The notes: generated by a model from the sequence alone, not told the origin. 64,000 nucleotides of DNA from Oceanispirochaeta sp. M1 (GCF_003346715.1 NZ_QQPQ01000025.1:1-64000); one strand, 5' to 3'; counted from the stretch's first letter, positions 17,805-28,623 are shown. A program made the numbers and translations.

Positions 17805-20745
17805 CAAGATGGAAAGAATTACCGCTTACGATGATGAGATACCCTTTCCGGGGATAGAACATAATGGCTTCATCAGGATTCATTGTACGACTCTTTTGAA
17901 AGTCCTTAATTTCCGGGAAATAGAATTCAGCATCCTTTTTTTCAATCTCCAGACTCTTCCAATCCAGAGTAACTCTGCATCTCCGGGGAAGATAAGCCCA
18001 ACTGGCAACAGAGATAAGAACGCTCTCTTTTTTCCGGTAGACAGTTGCCTTTATCTTATCATTATCAAATACGACGGGACACTCTGAATCCCAATAGCCG
18101 ATCATTTGTGAATCCTTAATTCCAAAATCATCCCAGATTTTCCAGACTGGTCTGGGATCGGCTTTATTTCTATCACTCACCCATGGAAGACGTACTGTCA
18201 TTCCATAGACCATTCCTCTCCACCGGTTTCCTCCCCCCTGAAGCATATCGGCCATATGTCCAAAGGGGATACCCGATGCTTCAACAAACCATTGATCAGG
18301 GGACATTCGGTTGTAGCGGAACATCTCGCCAAACCATAGCTTATTCAGGTAGGGAAAGAATCCTGTGTACTGGACAGCCGGTTCTTTGGAAAATCCCGTA
18401 TTGGAATGTAAATCAAGCATTGTTCCCTCTTTCTGGTTGAGGATTCGCCGCATTCTCTTGAGAATCCTTCTGTCATAACTTACATCGTCCAGATAGAGTC
18501 CATCTATTCCCTGTATTTTTATCAGCCAGTTCAAACCCTCCAGATAGTAATTGAACCACCTGGATTCTCCGCTTGTTAACAGTGCCGCATCAATTGTATT
18601 GTCATCCAATGGGGCATACCATTCAGGGCCGTAACCGTCATCTATGTGCTCCCTCAACCAGGGATATCCTTTGGCGCTGTTAAAGAAGAATCCCTTCCTG
18701 GGTTTTCGGCTTAATACTTCATCTCCAAGACTCAGTAGAAATGGGAGTTCACAGACTCGGCTGGTCAGCTCTCTCACCGTATAGTAGATCTTTGTTTTCA
18801 TTCCCAGGTTTCTGAATTCTTCAATTCTTTTATTCATCTCCTCAAATCTGAGGAAGGGATAATTTATATATGGATTTACATCGCTGGCATGGTGAATATT
18901 GGCCACCCGGCAGTTCCCTTCTATTGCAGAAGCTTCAGGCCGGGGATTATGAAAATAGCGGTCCCGGAACTGTGCTTCAGTATCCAGTGGACGAACAGGT
19001 GTTAAGAGGAGGGAGAAACGGAAAGAAAGTGTTTCTCCTTTTCTGAGATTCCCCTTTCCCGTTGTTGCCTTTAGGGTGAGTTCCTTTCCATTCTCTTTCA
19101 GCTCTACTCTTCCACGACCATTGTTGCTCCATGACGAAGGTGGTGCTGGTTTGTAGAGGTTCTGCATAGGTCCCTCATAATCCGATCCAAGAAAGGTGCA
19201 GTGCAATCCTATTTTATCGTTACCCATCCAGAGGCTGTTCCAGGGACCTTTCCAGTGGCTTATATAATTTTCAGGAGCTTTTCCTCCTCTAAGTCCCATT
19301 CCCATTGCATATTGTGCAATCCCTTTATTCATGGGAATGATGAGAGAAATATCATCGTAATCCAGGTCTTCAGATGCTCTTACTTCCATCTTATAGGAGA
19401 GTGTTCCGTCTGGTTCACAACTTCCTTTTATCCCGATCATATACTTGTCTGTCACTACTTTGTTTGCAAAGCAGATAATTCCCTCTTCAACTTTAGAAAA
19501 GCTCAGAGAATTATTTACCTCTATGCCGGAGTGTTCAGATTTTACTGAAAAACGGAGTGGCCCTGTGAGAAGGGAATCTTTTGATTTAATTAGTGCCGGG
19601 AGTCCCAGCTCAGTTAATTCTACTGTCTTTTCTGAAACTGAGATTGACCGCTCATTGAGTTTGAGTGGAGGGAAGGGTGCAATAAGGGAATTATTCAGAC
19701 CGATTGTAGAGTTCATCCAGCGGATACGTGAAAAAAGCTCGGGACGGGAGTCTCCTCTGTCCTCAATGATCTCATCTAGAATTGTCAGTTCCAGATTCAT
19801 TGTCTGTCCGTTATAATTTTCAGCGGATACTTTAAGGGTTATATTGTATTTACCGGGCTTAGCCTGCTTCGGAATATCAAGTCCCATCCAGAGGGCTTGG
19901 ATTTTACCTTTGGATACATTTACTATTTTTGTAAATGGAATACCATCGATATCCACAGCATCTGTATTGTAGCAACAGAAATACTCTTTAGAAAAAGGAC
20001 CGGAATCGATGATCGAGACTTGTACATTTTTCAGATCTTTTTCCTGTGGAGAAACAGCAAGCTGAAAGGCAAAATATTCATTCTTTTTGGCTGTCGACTC
20101 AATTCGATTCAATTCTTTTCTCTCAAGCCAACGGAGAGGGAAGTGACCTGTCATTTTTATGGGATATTCCCGTTTTTCAATAACAGTTATCAAGTCATCC
20201 ATGTGTTTCCCTAAAAAAATCTCTTTTTCCGAATCATGGAGAGGGAGTTCCATAGGATAGAAACTGTCAAATTCTGTTCTGGCCTCGAAGGCTTTCACTT
20301 CGGCCGCCCCAACCTGAGTATTATTGAGATATTGCTCCAATGAGTATTTACCAAGACCTGGAATTCCTATTGTCGGGAGCTTTAAAGTCGAGGGGCGAAG
20401 ATCTCTCCTGAAATAATCCTTATTGTAATAACCGTGAGATTTCTGAGGTCTGAAGGGGAGGTAATAGAGGTAATATTCATGAGAACCCGGGATCTGTCTG
20501 AATAAAATTTCAGCCTTTTCACGGTTAATACTGATGGGATGAATTGTCTTAACCCTTTGACCTGTGTGATCAGTTATTATCAGTTTTTTCCGTTCCGGGT
20601 GACTATCCCTTCGTCTCCAGGGAATCCTCAATGCTGCATATTTCCTATCCAGGGAATGCTGGGGAACCTCAATGTGAACCCTGTGATTTCCCAGTTTCTC
20701 CTCCCAGGGGTATTGAGCATTGCTGTAAACTACGGGAATATCCAT
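17800..20745 (-). CDS. DUF6067-type glycoside hydrolase-like protein
   Basis: A 981-residue protein that matches the general plan of DUF6067 glycoside-hydrolase-like proteins. The N-terminal half contains beta-sandwich features, including the WMGLDIPKQAKPGKYNITLKV-type segment. The C-terminal half is a barrel: MKTKIYYTVRELTSRV, then a strand ending GIDGLYLDDVSYDRR, then LHSNTGFS and FGEMFRYNRMSPDQW. The acidic strand end LYLDDVSYDR looks like an active-site edge. No signal peptide is visible, so it is probably cytoplasmic. It overlaps the upstream GH101-like gene by 16 bp and is the last gene of the glycan operon. Its substrate is unknown; context suggests fucose/galactose-containing glycans. 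Confidence 0.7.
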   Translation of the reverse strand: MDIPVVYSNAQYPWEEKLGNHRVHIEVPQHSLDRKYAALRIPWRRRDSHPERKKLIITDHTGQRVKTIHPISINREKAEILFRQIPGSHEYYLYYLPFRPQKSHGYYNKDYFRRDLRPSTLKLPTIGIPGLGKYSLEQYLNNTQVGAAEVKAFEARTEFDSFYPMELPLHDSEKEIFLGKHMDDLITVIEKREYPIKMTGHFPLRWLERKELNRIESTAKKNEYFAFQLAVSPQEKDLKNVQVSIIDSGPFSKEYFCCYNTDAVDIDGIPFTKIVNVSKGKIQALWMGLDIPKQAKPGKYNITLKVSAENYNGQTMNLELTILDEIIEDRGDSRPELFSRIRWMNSTIGLNNSLIAPFPPLKLNERSISVSEKTVELTELGLPALIKSKDSLLTGPLRFSVKSEHSGIEVNNSLSFSKVEEGIICFANKVVTDKYMIGIKGSCEPDGTLSYKMEVRASEDLDYDDISLIIPMNKGIAQYAMGMGLRGGKAPENYISHWKGPWNSLWMGNDKIGLHCTFLGSDYEGPMQNLYKPAPPSSWSNNGRGRVELKENGKELTLKATTGKGNLRKGETLSFRFSLLLTPVRPLDTEAQFRDRYFHNPRPEASAIEGNCRVANIHHASDVNPYINYPFLRFEEMNKRIEEFRNLGMKTKIYYTVRELTSRVCELPFLLSLGDEVLSRKPRKGFFFNSAKGYPWLREHIDDGYGPEWYAPLDDNTIDAALLTSGESRWFNYYLEGLNWLIKIQGIDGLYLDDVSYDRRILKRMRRILNQKEGTMLDLHSNTGFSKEPAVQYTGFFPYLNKLWFGEMFRYNRMSPDQWFVEASGIPFGHMADMLQGGGNRWRGMVYGMTVRLPWVSDRNKADPRPVWKIWDDFGIKDSQMIGYWDSECPVVFDNDKIKATVYRKKESVLISVASWAYLPRRCRVTLDWKSLEIEKKDAEFYFPEIKDFQKSRTMNPDEAIMFYPRKGYLIIVSGNSFHLA

Positions 20746-22103
20746 CCACCTTCTCCTTTGCTGAGTGAAATCTTTATTTTTCTCATTTTTACGGGAATTG
20801 TTTTCTTCCTGCTCCCTACGCAGGCAGGTTCATAATGGACTTCCTTTATCTCCCCCCAGGTTTCGGGCAGCTCCCATTCCCTGTCTGCAGTTCCTTTCCG
20901 GCTGAAAACACCAAGTAGAGGAGTCTTACTCCAAAGTGCGGGAATACAAAGATCTCCCCTGTATGAAATGCAGGAATCATTTTCTTTGATGACGGAGTTT
21001 TTCTTTTCAGTCCGGATATTATGATCCAGAAGGGCAAATCGACTGAGTGGATCGACTGAGAGCCTTTTGAAATTGTTAAGATAATACCAGGAGAGGGTGT
21101 TGGTAAAAAAATCCTTCATAAAAGGCTGCTGCCACCGATGGTTAAAGGCTGTCATCTCTTTGTCTGAGAAATGGCTTTCCCCTCTGGTGGACCCGCCAAA
21201 CAGCCGGTTCAGTTTTTTATCCCCCCGGAGATCTTTATTGATATTACCCCCACTTAGTAATCGGGCCGGTCTATTCAGGTAATCTTTTTTCTTCTGATTC
21301 AGGTGCCAGACCATGGGGACAAGTCCTATCAGATCATCACGACCCTTTTCTCTGTAGATAAACTCACTGGTTACATCGACTCCCTGGCTTCTCCAGTAGC
21401 GAATGATCTTTCTTCTTGCAGCCTGCTCCTGTTCCACAGAAATTCCATGAAAACGGCTTGGTCGGGAGAAAAATGCATCTATATGAACAGTACCTGCTTT
21501 TTCCAAGGGAAGAAGATCCATTAATTTATTAATCCGATCTACAGCCCTTCCTGATTCCCACTCTCGTGTATAACAGATCTGATATGCTTTTCGACCATAC
21601 CAGCAGCCTGTTACAAGATAACGGCCGGACCGTCTCTTGCTGATCAGATCTTCCTCTGCATACTCATTCCAAAGGGGATTTCCGGGATAGGCATCGGTCA
21701 TATTGATATGAAGGCTGACTGTCGTATTGTAAGCCGTTGATTCCTCCATGATCTCCCTAAGGAGTTGTGTCGCATCTTCTCCCTCCTCTGCAAGGCGTGA
21801 ATTTACCTGGAAAAAGGCAGGATAACCTGTATCGTGCCCCTCATACTGCCATCCCACCAGATAGAGTATCTTCGGAATACCCTTAGTCTGTGTATCCAGT
21901 TCTCTAATAAATGTCCGGAGACGCTTAAATGTACAGACCACAATGGATTCTCCATCATTTTCCAGATCCGGACGGGATAAGAGGATTTTCATTGTTAGGG
22001 TTTTGTCGTAGGAGTGTATGGAGGGACGTTCCATGACGGTTTTTTTATCTCCATCATAAAATTCTCCACTTAAATCTCTCCAGTGTATCTGATTGTTTCT
22101 CAT
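20730..22103 (-). CDS. Glycosidase-like protein resembling the GH101 catalytic barrel
   Basis: A 457-residue protein with segments ILYLVGWQYEGHDTGYPAF, TVSLHINMTDAYPGNPLWNE and AGTVHIDAFFSRPS. These resemble the barrel of endo-alpha-N-acetylgalactosaminidase-type (GH101-like) proteins, where a strand-end aspartate (here in VHIDAFF) acts in catalysis. It lacks the large accessory domains and the secretion signal of bacterial mucin-acting GH101 enzymes, so assignment to the true family is uncertain. ATG 22103 follows GAGGAA. It lies 20 bases after the phosphoesterase stop and overlaps the next gene. A role in cutting alpha-linked galactose or N-acetylgalactosamine inside the cell is inferred from context. 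Confidence 0.6.
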   Translation of the reverse strand: MRNNQIHWRDLSGEFYDGDKKTVMERPSIHSYDKTLTMKILLSRPDLENDGESIVVCTFKRLRTFIRELDTQTKGIPKILYLVGWQYEGHDTGYPAFFQVNSRLAEEGEDATQLLREIMEESTAYNTTVSLHINMTDAYPGNPLWNEYAEEDLISKRRSGRYLVTGCWYGRKAYQICYTREWESGRAVDRINKLMDLLPLEKAGTVHIDAFFSRPSRFHGISVEQEQAARRKIIRYWRSQGVDVTSEFIYREKGRDDLIGLVPMVWHLNQKKKDYLNRPARLLSGGNINKDLRGDKKLNRLFGGSTRGESHFSDKEMTAFNHRWQQPFMKDFFTNTLSWYYLNNFKRLSVDPLSRFALLDHNIRTEKKNSVIKENDSCISYRGDLCIPALWSKTPLLGVFSRKGTADREWELPETWGEIKEVHYEPACVGSRKKTIPVKMRKIKISLSKGEGGWIFP

Positions 22104-22123
22104 TTTCTATTCCTCAAAAAAGA

Positions 22124-23140
22124 TCATAAGTCGGAGAAAATATGTGCGATTGAGATTTCATTTGTTTCCCGGGCTATGGTCACCAGGGTCCCTCCTCGCA
22201 TATCTTTATCCGAATAGCTGGCCGGTCCGGTTTTAAGAACATAGGTCATCCTGATTCCTTCAAAGGGAATTGAAATATTATTTACATGATCGTGACCGTT
22301 GAATATGTGAGTTGTACTTCCCAGTTCCTTCATGACGTCAAAGAGTCCGGTATTTAGATGTGCACAGAATACATCTTCTCTGTTTTCACCAAACACCTCT
22401 TTATCAGAAATTTTCCCCTCATTGTATTCAGCCACTGCTTCTTTAAACTCCACCAGGGGGATATGGAAGAAAGCAAGGCTTGGTACTTCAGCAAACCCTT
22501 CGATCAGCCATCGGTACCACTGTATCTGATCGTAGTAAATGTAATCATAAGTCTCTCCCCGGGGATGAACCCGGCTGGCATTGGAATCAATGAGTACCAG
22601 GAGCTGCTGTAGTTCTCCTTCATTATCCACCAGTTGAATTGCAGAATTACCGACTCCGTGAATATTGGATGGCCCGCTTTTGAAGAGAGAATTCTCTGCA
22701 TTTTCATAAAGATTCCCGATCCAGTATCTGTCAGCTCTTCCTTCGGCATCATGGTTTCCCAGAGTTACGGCCCAGGGGATCTCAAACTCTTCAAATGTCT
22801 TAATTAATCTGGGTGTCAGTTTGTGATCAAATTTCCAGGATGTATTATCCCCCACAGTCAGAATCAAATCGGGCATGGTTTTTTCAACCATTTCCCGTAC
22901 GGTCTTCAGGGCTTTTGAATCCTTATGAGGTAGAGATTCCAATTGAATATCTGCTAGAACCAATATTTTGAAATCTCTGTCAGATGGCAGAACCATTGAG
23001 GGATAGTCTTCTCTATTCAGTTCATTTTCGTGGTGCCAGAGATCATTGTTTTTGACTCCTTCAATAGTGGAACAGCCCATTGATGAAATAGTCCCAAAGA
23101 TAACCTCAGTAAATAGTAGAGCTTTTAAAAATTTTCTCAT
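22124..23140 (-). CDS. Lipoprotein metallophosphoesterase (calcineurin-like)
   Basis: A 338-residue protein with a lipoprotein signal peptide ending in SMGC, so it is probably anchored outside the cytoplasm. The metallophosphoesterase motifs appear in order: LADIQLE (usually DxH, here Gln replaces His), [25 protein letters not shown] and FNGHDHVNN. This is the pattern of the DCR2/purple-acid-phosphatase-like branch. It sits within the glycan operon with a 4-bp overlap to the GH95 gene. It may remove phosphate from substrates before uptake or serve phosphorus supply; neither is shown. It is the only gene in this operon with an export signal. Confidence 0.82.
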   Translation of the reverse strand: MRKFLKALLFTEVIFGTISSMGCSTIEGVKNNDLWHHENELNREDYPSMVLPSDRDFKILVLADIQLESLPHKDSKALKTVREMVEKTMPDLILTVGDNTSWKFDHKLTPRLIKTFEEFEIPWAVTLGNHDAEGRADRYWIGNLYENAENSLFKSGPSNIHGVGNSAIQLVDNEGELQQLLVLIDSNASRVHPRGETYDYIYYDQIQWYRWLIEGFAEVPSLAFFHIPLVEFKEAVAEYNEGKISDKEVFGENREDVFCAHLNTGLFDVMKELGSTTHIFNGHDHVNNISIPFEGIRMTYVLKTGPASYSDKDMRGGTLVTIARETNEISIAHIFSDL

Positions 23141-25506
23141 AATAATTGTCCTTTTCTCTCTGTTATTCTGTATTCACATCCTTTTTCCGCCTGGAATCTT
23201 AAGATTCCATTTTCATCAGATACTGAGATCACTTTCTCTCCAGACCGAAGCTCAAGAGGGTCTTTAGATTTAACAGCACAGTCCTTAGCTTCAGCACTCA
23301 TGATTTTTGCAGAGAGGAGTTTACCCATATCCCACTGGATATCTACTTCAAAACCACCACGAGCACGTAATCCCCTGACAGACCCGCATTCCCACCTTTC
23401 AGGAAGAGCCGGAAGTAAGTGGATGAATTCGTTGTGACTCTGGAGGAGCATTTCAGCCATAGCAGCTGTGATACCTAAATTACTGTCAATCTGGAATACA
23501 CCGGCTTTGCTGAAGGGAAGGGGACTCAGTTTATGTTTACCCATAAGGTTGGGAAATGAGCATTCCTTCAGGAGGTAGGAGATATTCTCCTCAGCCTCAT
23601 TTCCATCACCGAGTCTCGCCCTCAGAACCGAATGCCAGGCAATACTCCAACCTGTCCAACCCTTGCCCCAGCGAGTTCTTCGCTCCAGGGTTTTTCGGCA
23701 GGCCTGAAGGAAAGAGCTGTTCTTCTTGTCCGTAAGCTCCTTACCTGGGAAAAGACTGATTAAGTGGCTTAAATGACGATGGCCTGTTGCAGATTCATAA
23801 AAATCCTCATTCCATTCCTGAAGCTGCCCTTTTTTTCCAATTGAGAAGGGGTGAATCCTGTCCAAAGCCTTTTCAGCCTTAATGAAGAGTTCATTCTTAT
23901 CTTTTCCTGCTCTCCTGCAGGCCTCAAGGTAGTTGTTAAAAAGTTCTCTGATCAGTGACAGATCCATTGTGGTTCCGGAGCTCGCTGCCCCAGTACGAAA
24001 ACCAAAACGAAAACCAAAACGAAATCTGTTTTCCGGTGAAGTAGAGGGAGACGTCGTAAGATCATTTTTTTCGTTCTCAACAAGCCAGTCAAGACAGAAT
24101 AAAATTGATTTTTCCATTATGGGAATTACTTTCTCCTGAAGTAGAATCTCATCTTCACAGTACAGGTAGTGTTCCCAGAGATGCATTGTCAGCCAGACTC
24201 CCGACATGGGCCAGAATGCATATGCGGGAGAACCCTTTACCTGCAGGGCCGAGGCCCATAAATCTGAATTGTGGTGAGAGGCTGAACCGTTGCATCCAAG
24301 GCTTCGGGCTGAATTCTCACCCCTGTCCGAGAGTTCTTCGATAAATTTCAGGAGGGGTTCATGACACTCCGAAAGATTGCACACCTCTACCGGCCAGTAA
24401 TTCATCTGAGTGTTGATATTTAATGTATAATTACTGCTCCAGGGAGGGAACAGTGTATTATTCCAAATTCCCTGAAGATTTGCGGGACGACTCCCCGGAC
24501 GTGATGAGGAAATAAGGAGATACCTGCCATAATTAAAGAGCAGTTCTTCAATACGCAGCGCGGCCGGTCCTTTCATCCTTTTAAGTTTTTCATCAATTCC
24601 TATATAGGAATCTCTCCCACCCAGATCCAGCTCAACCCTGTTGTAAAGAGATTTGAAATCTTTTTTGTGTTCTTCCAGATTTTTTTCATAACCCTTAAGA
24701 GCCGCTTCGTTTACAGATTTCAAACATCTTTCAAGTCCGTTCATCTCCTCGTATTCTGTAGACATTGCTATATAAAGGATGAGTTCTTTTTTAAAGCTGA
24801 CTGTCATGCTTTCAGCTGATGTAGAGATTGTTTCGGCACCTACGGGAAGGACGGCTATTGAAAAATCCATGCCCCGGTCTTTTTCATCATAGAGGAGAGA
24901 ATCGCTGGTCTTGTCATAGGGTGGATCCATATGGCTTGGGGCCCGTCCATTGAGGATAATCTCTGTTCCGAACGACCTATTATGTTTGAGAAGTGAATTG
25001 AGAGAAATCATAATTTCACTCTCCTGGTCAGTTTCAATTTTATAGATAATTACATTCCCGGGGAGGGACGCAAATGCTGTTCGATTATCCCTGGACAGTG
25101 CAGAGGAAGAACTTGAAGCAACAATACCCTGATCCATCCTAAGTTCTCGATTGTAGTTCTCTACATCGCCCTGAACCGTTTTTTTAATACTTAGGGAAGC
25201 GGCAGGGAGATATCCCTCAGTCCACATCCCTCCCATCTCTTTCTCGATGACTCTGTCGGCCTGATGGTACTTTTTATTCGAGATATGCTCTCTTACCTTT
25301 TTCAAAGAACCAGTCCAATTCCTGCTCTCTTGGGTATTTCCTTTTTTCGTGATGCATCCTGACCAGAGAGTGTCAATATTCAGTTCAATAATCTCATTCC
25401 GGGGATCACCATAAACCATGGCTCCAAGGGTTCCATTGCCCAGAGGGTAGGCCTCAGTCCATTGTCCTGCTGGATTATATGATCGAAGAGTATGTCTGTT
25501 GGTCAT
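23137..25506 (-). CDS. GH95 alpha-L-fucosidase family protein
   Basis: A 789-residue GH95 protein. The N-terminal [20 protein letters not shown] is the family start motif. [16 protein letters not shown] and [15 protein letters not shown] contain the Asn-x-Asn pair that positions the catalytic water in characterised GH95 enzymes. [28 protein letters not shown], and [19 protein letters not shown] (with the expected catalytic Asp near residue 672, normally in a DGNFG context) follow. GH95 enzymes invert alpha-1,2-linked fucose, though some act on alpha-galactose. There is no signal peptide. It overlaps the upstream transporter and downstream phosphoesterase by 4 bp each. A 12-bp tandem repeat encodes an extra FGFR-FGFR stretch beside the conserved SPEN loop. 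Confidence 0.93.
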   Translation of the reverse strand: MTNRHTLRSYNPAGQWTEAYPLGNGTLGAMVYGDPRNEIIELNIDTLWSGCITKKGNTQESRNWTGSLKKVREHISNKKYHQADRVIEKEMGGMWTEGYLPAASLSIKKTVQGDVENYNRELRMDQGIVASSSSSALSRDNRTAFASLPGNVIIYKIETDQESEIMISLNSLLKHNRSFGTEIILNGRAPSHMDPPYDKTSDSLLYDEKDRGMDFSIAVLPVGAETISTSAESMTVSFKKELILYIAMSTEYEEMNGLERCLKSVNEAALKGYEKNLEEHKKDFKSLYNRVELDLGGRDSYIGIDEKLKRMKGPAALRIEELLFNYGRYLLISSSRPGSRPANLQGIWNNTLFPPWSSNYTLNINTQMNYWPVEVCNLSECHEPLLKFIEELSDRGENSARSLGCNGSASHHNSDLWASALQVKGSPAYAFWPMSGVWLTMHLWEHYLYCEDEILLQEKVIPIMEKSILFCLDWLVENEKNDLTTSPSTSPENRFRFGFRFGFRTGAASSGTTMDLSLIRELFNNYLEACRRAGKDKNELFIKAEKALDRIHPFSIGKKGQLQEWNEDFYESATGHRHLSHLISLFPGKELTDKKNSSFLQACRKTLERRTRWGKGWTGWSIAWHSVLRARLGDGNEAEENISYLLKECSFPNLMGKHKLSPLPFSKAGVFQIDSNLGITAAMAEMLLQSHNEFIHLLPALPERWECGSVRGLRARGGFEVDIQWDMGKLLSAKIMSAEAKDCAVKSKDPLELRSGEKVISVSDENGILRFQAEKGCEYRITERKGQLL
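23995..24024. repeat. In-gene 12-bp tandem repeat within the GH95 gene
   Basis: ACGAAAACCAAA occurs twice without mismatch (23995-24006, 24007-24018) and begins a third time (ACGAAA). On the coding strand it adds Phe-Gly-Phe-Arg units in frame next to the conserved SPEN loop of the enzyme. Unit gain or loss would change the protein by four residues without breaking the frame. Confidence 0.85.
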
Positions 25507-26891
25507 TCGGCCTCTGTTCCGTTGATGCGGCTATGATGTTTTTCTGTGATTTCTTTTTGAATTCTCAATTCCTCTTTTTTCCCAATGGGGAAAAAGCGAA
25601 GGGCTATGATTCCAAGAATAAGGAATGCAGCGGGAATGGCTCCAGCTCCCAAACGGATGGCCCTGACAACTTCTGCAGTCTGCTCTTTGACAGAACCGTC
25701 ATAACCACTTGTTGTTAAAAGAGATGAGAATATGAGTGTCTGAATGGTGATGGAGGGGGTCATAATCACGGACATGAGTCCCCTGACAACACCGGGCTGT
25801 CTTTTTCCAGTCTTTAATTCCAGATGATCAACCAGAATCCCCTCCAGAGGGCCATTAGTGGAATAGAGGACAGCATAGCCGACAAACATAATCATATAGG
25901 CGGCAACGGCTGCCCAGTAGGAAATATTAAATGTCAGTATCAAATGTCCGGCAACAGCAAAAATGAGAAAACTGGAAAGACTGTCTCTTCCCCCGTACTT
26001 TGTGACTAACCATATAACGGCGGGGTAGAAGATCATCTGAACAATACCTGTTCCAACATCGGGGATGACACTCCAGATTCCAGAAACTAGAAGTACATTA
26101 TCCATATAGTAGAGATAGGCTGTGAAATAACTACCTGCGACTCCGTTTATGATAAAGAAGGCGATAACAAACAGTAGGAAAGATCTGTCAACAATAAGAG
26201 ATTTAAGAAGTATCCAAAGTTCTTTTATCCCCTTGGTCACTTCGAGATTTTTATAGAACTCTGGACGCTCTTCCATAAAACGAATACTCAAATATCCGAT
26301 AAACATGCTGATCACAACACCCCCGGTATATATGAGGACGATGGTCTTCAGCTTAAAAGATCCTGTAAGGAACCATGCGGGAATCATCCCTCCAATGAAA
26401 ACTGGTATCATTCCGATATAATTCTGGATAACCTGAACTTCCGTCCTCTCATCCATAGAGATAAAAGCATTTATGTGGAAGGCGCGGAAGCTGACATTGA
26501 AAAGGGTCTGACCGGCTTCCCAGATAATCAGTCCGATCAGGAGGTAAATTGCCATAAGAAGCTCTGGCCAATCCGGTTGAGCCAGTAACATTGCAAAAGT
26601 CGAAAGCCCCAGAATAGGTAAGGATTTCCTCATAATGGGAATATATTTACCTTTTCCCTCTATATAGGGCCGCTGGTCAGCCCATAATCCGAGGATAGGG
26701 TCATTTATCGCATTCCATATGGTGAATATTGTAAATACAACACCATACCAGGCAGGACTGAGACCGATGAAGTCGGTATAAAATTTCATAAATGAAGAGT
26801 TCACCAGAATCCCCACCAACCCTGCACTTGTAGGTGCCAATCCTATGAATATCTTTTCTTTCAGAGTGTAGTCACTTCTGCTTAGATCCAT
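25503..26891 (-). CDS. MFS oligosaccharide importer, GPH (glycoside-pentoside-hexuronide) type
   Basis: A 462-residue membrane protein with about twelve hydrophobic helices. [18 protein letters not shown] and [20 protein letters not shown] are the GPH/melibiose-permease hallmarks (the NDP motif with a following gated loop). These carriers use a sodium or proton gradient to bring in glycosides. Its start shares one base with the stop of the GH110 gene (TAATG) and its end overlaps the GH95 gene by 4 bp, so it is tightly coupled to both. As the only transporter of this locus it probably imports the oligosaccharide that the GH110 and GH95 enzymes trim. Confidence 0.9.
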   Translation of the reverse strand: MDLSRSDYTLKEKIFIGLAPTSAGLVGILVNSSFMKFYTDFIGLSPAWYGVVFTIFTIWNAINDPILGLWADQRPYIEGKGKYIPIMRKSLPILGLSTFAMLLAQPDWPELLMAIYLLIGLIIWEAGQTLFNVSFRAFHINAFISMDERTEVQVIQNYIGMIPVFIGGMIPAWFLTGSFKLKTIVLIYTGGVVISMFIGYLSIRFMEERPEFYKNLEVTKGIKELWILLKSLIVDRSFLLFVIAFFIINGVAGSYFTAYLYYMDNVLLVSGIWSVIPDVGTGIVQMIFYPAVIWLVTKYGGRDSLSSFLIFAVAGHLILTFNISYWAAVAAYMIMFVGYAVLYSTNGPLEGILVDHLELKTGKRQPGVVRGLMSVIMTPSITIQTLIFSSLLTTSGYDGSVKEQTAEVVRAIRLGAGAIPAAFLILGIIALRFFPIGKKEELRIQKEITEKHHSRINGTEAE

Positions 26892-28576
26892 TATTTCTCC
26901 CTTATTTCACAGCTGATCAGGTTCTTATCCAGATCATTATTTCGAATGTTTATATTTTTACAATTTTCAAAATAGAAGGCCTTCTTATTCTTATGCCAGG
27001 CTCTATATTCATTTGTTTTTTCAAGTGTATTGTCTTCAAAAGTTATGCCGTCGGTATAACGTCCATAGAGAATCGGAGCATCATAAGTTTTTATATGATT
27101 GCCTTTTATACGAATATTTCTGTGAAAAGATTGAGACTTATCTGGTTTCACTAATTCCGGGTAAATGGATATTACAGCTTTGCAATATTGGTATGACTCA
27201 GTATTACAGTGCTCCATTGTATTGTTTTCAATAAGCACATCTCTGACTCCCCCTGATTCAAACCACGAGAGCGAATCAGCTGCGATCAGAATAGCGGCTC
27301 CTGTGGGGGCAAAATAGCTATTCCTTATTCTTACTTTGCCCGGGCTTGTTACAAGAACCCCCCGGGCACGGTTATTCTTAAATACACAATTATCCACCCT
27401 TAAATCTGGAGCTGTACTCAGATTTTCAACAATATTGTACCGGGGAATTGATAAAGCTGACTGGAGGAGTATTTCGATAGTCTTCTCATTTATCTGTTCC
27501 ACATATAGGCAAAGTGTTTTTCCATTTTCTTTCAATGTTTCCCTGTCCCGCAAGCAAATGAGGTCTCCTTTTCTAAAAGGATTGAATCCCTTGCTTTGCT
27601 TATGCCCGTATGTCAATCTGAGGGTGGAAGCTGTAAGTTTTTCTCCCTTTAAATAGGTCCCATGAACATTAAGCCCGTCATCCATCTGTCCAATAGCTCT
27701 ACATTTGTTCATGTTGATAAATCCGCGGCAGTTCGAAAAATGGAAGGCATCATCCCGGGCCGAATAGAATCTGACGGAGTTTTCTCCAGGGGCTATAGAA
27801 ACTGAATAGAGATCAATGTTTTCTGACATCTGTCCCAGTACACCCATTGCTTTGCAGTGTCGTATCTCTATTTCTTTGAGTGAGATATTTTCTGACTGAT
27901 GGATGAGTACTCCCGGTTGTGTTCTGTCACCGATTCTGGTAATAACTTTATTTCCTACGGCGGGATGTCCTGGAGAAAATACTCTGAAGGAGCCGTTTTG
28001 AAGATGGCTGGACTTTCCTGCCATAATCCAGGGGGCTTTGGCCTGGAAAACCCGTCTCTTTTTATCACCATCCCACTCAATGCTTTCTGATCCTCCAATT
28101 TCCCCCTCACTACTCATTAGAGTAAAGCCTCTAGATGCAGACGAAATAGGCAATGTTTCATCCATTGAGAGGGTGTATGAAAAAGCAGATGATTTAATGA
28201 CGGTTCCCTGTAGGCAAAATGGATCTGTAAAATCAATCTCAAAGCCTTTTATCTGGATTCCACTGCAATTTATTATGGAGAAGGGGATCAGGTTTCCCGT
28301 GAAGAGAAGGGTTGTTTTCTCTCCCTGTAATGTCAGGTCATGCATATCTTCCAGATAGAATACCGATCTTCTCGGGGCTTCTGAATGGTTGGATATGGGA
28401 AGAGAAAATGAATGGCTTTCATTAAAGTCAAAATGAAAGATTCCACTGGGAAATATGATTTTGCATTTTTCAGATGAAGCATCAGCTCTGATTTGATTGA
28501 GAATCAGAATTATTTTTTCTGTATTATTTTCTGATTCAGGACTGATCCCATAATTATTTACATTGATTATCTTCAT
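26891..28576 (-). CDS. GH110 alpha-1,3-galactosidase family protein
   Basis: A 561-residue parallel beta-helix protein with the GH110 motif series: MGVLGQMSENIDL, ARDDAFHFSNCRG (about residue 273), GQMDDGLNVHGTYL (about 297), NNRARGVLVTSPG and AADSLSWFESGGVRDVLIENN. The acidic DD pairs in the second and third motifs match the conserved catalytic region. GH110 enzymes hydrolyse alpha-1,3-linked galactose, as in blood-group B antigen, and some act on marine galactans. No signal peptide is visible, so it works inside the cell. It is the first gene of the minus-strand operon, 105 bases from the divergent regulator start. Exact linkage preference is inferred. Confidence 0.87.
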   Translation of the reverse strand: MKIINVNNYGISPESENNTEKIILILNQIRADASSEKCKIIFPSGIFHFDFNESHSFSLPISNHSEAPRRSVFYLEDMHDLTLQGEKTTLLFTGNLIPFSIINCSGIQIKGFEIDFTDPFCLQGTVIKSSAFSYTLSMDETLPISSASRGFTLMSSEGEIGGSESIEWDGDKKRRVFQAKAPWIMAGKSSHLQNGSFRVFSPGHPAVGNKVITRIGDRTQPGVLIHQSENISLKEIEIRHCKAMGVLGQMSENIDLYSVSIAPGENSVRFYSARDDAFHFSNCRGFINMNKCRAIGQMDDGLNVHGTYLKGEKLTASTLRLTYGHKQSKGFNPFRKGDLICLRDRETLKENGKTLCLYVEQINEKTIEILLQSALSIPRYNIVENLSTAPDLRVDNCVFKNNRARGVLVTSPGKVRIRNSYFAPTGAAILIAADSLSWFESGGVRDVLIENNTMEHCNTESYQYCKAVISIYPELVKPDKSQSFHRNIRIKGNHIKTYDAPILYGRYTDGITFEDNTLEKTNEYRAWHKNKKAFYFENCKNINIRNNDLDKNLISCEIREK

Positions 28577-28606
28577 ATCGGGTTCAGTGTAAGGCCGTAT
28601 TTTCTA

Positions 28607-28623
28607 TCTGTACATTACACAGA
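28607..28623. promoter_or_regulatory. Inverted repeat between the glycan operon and its divergent regulator
   Basis: TCTGT (28607-28611) and ACAGA (28619-28623) flank ACATTAC, giving a 17-base dyad in the 105-base gap between the GH110 start (28576) and the regulator start (28682). Its position suits an operator for the LuxR-type domain of the divergent regulator, whose family binds 16-20-base dyads. This is inferred from position and symmetry only. Confidence 0.4.

Noticed and set aside
23995-24024. Short regular repeat considered as a CRISPR-like or integration repeat.
   Set aside because: Units are 12 bp, directly adjacent, inside an intact reading frame, with no spacers.
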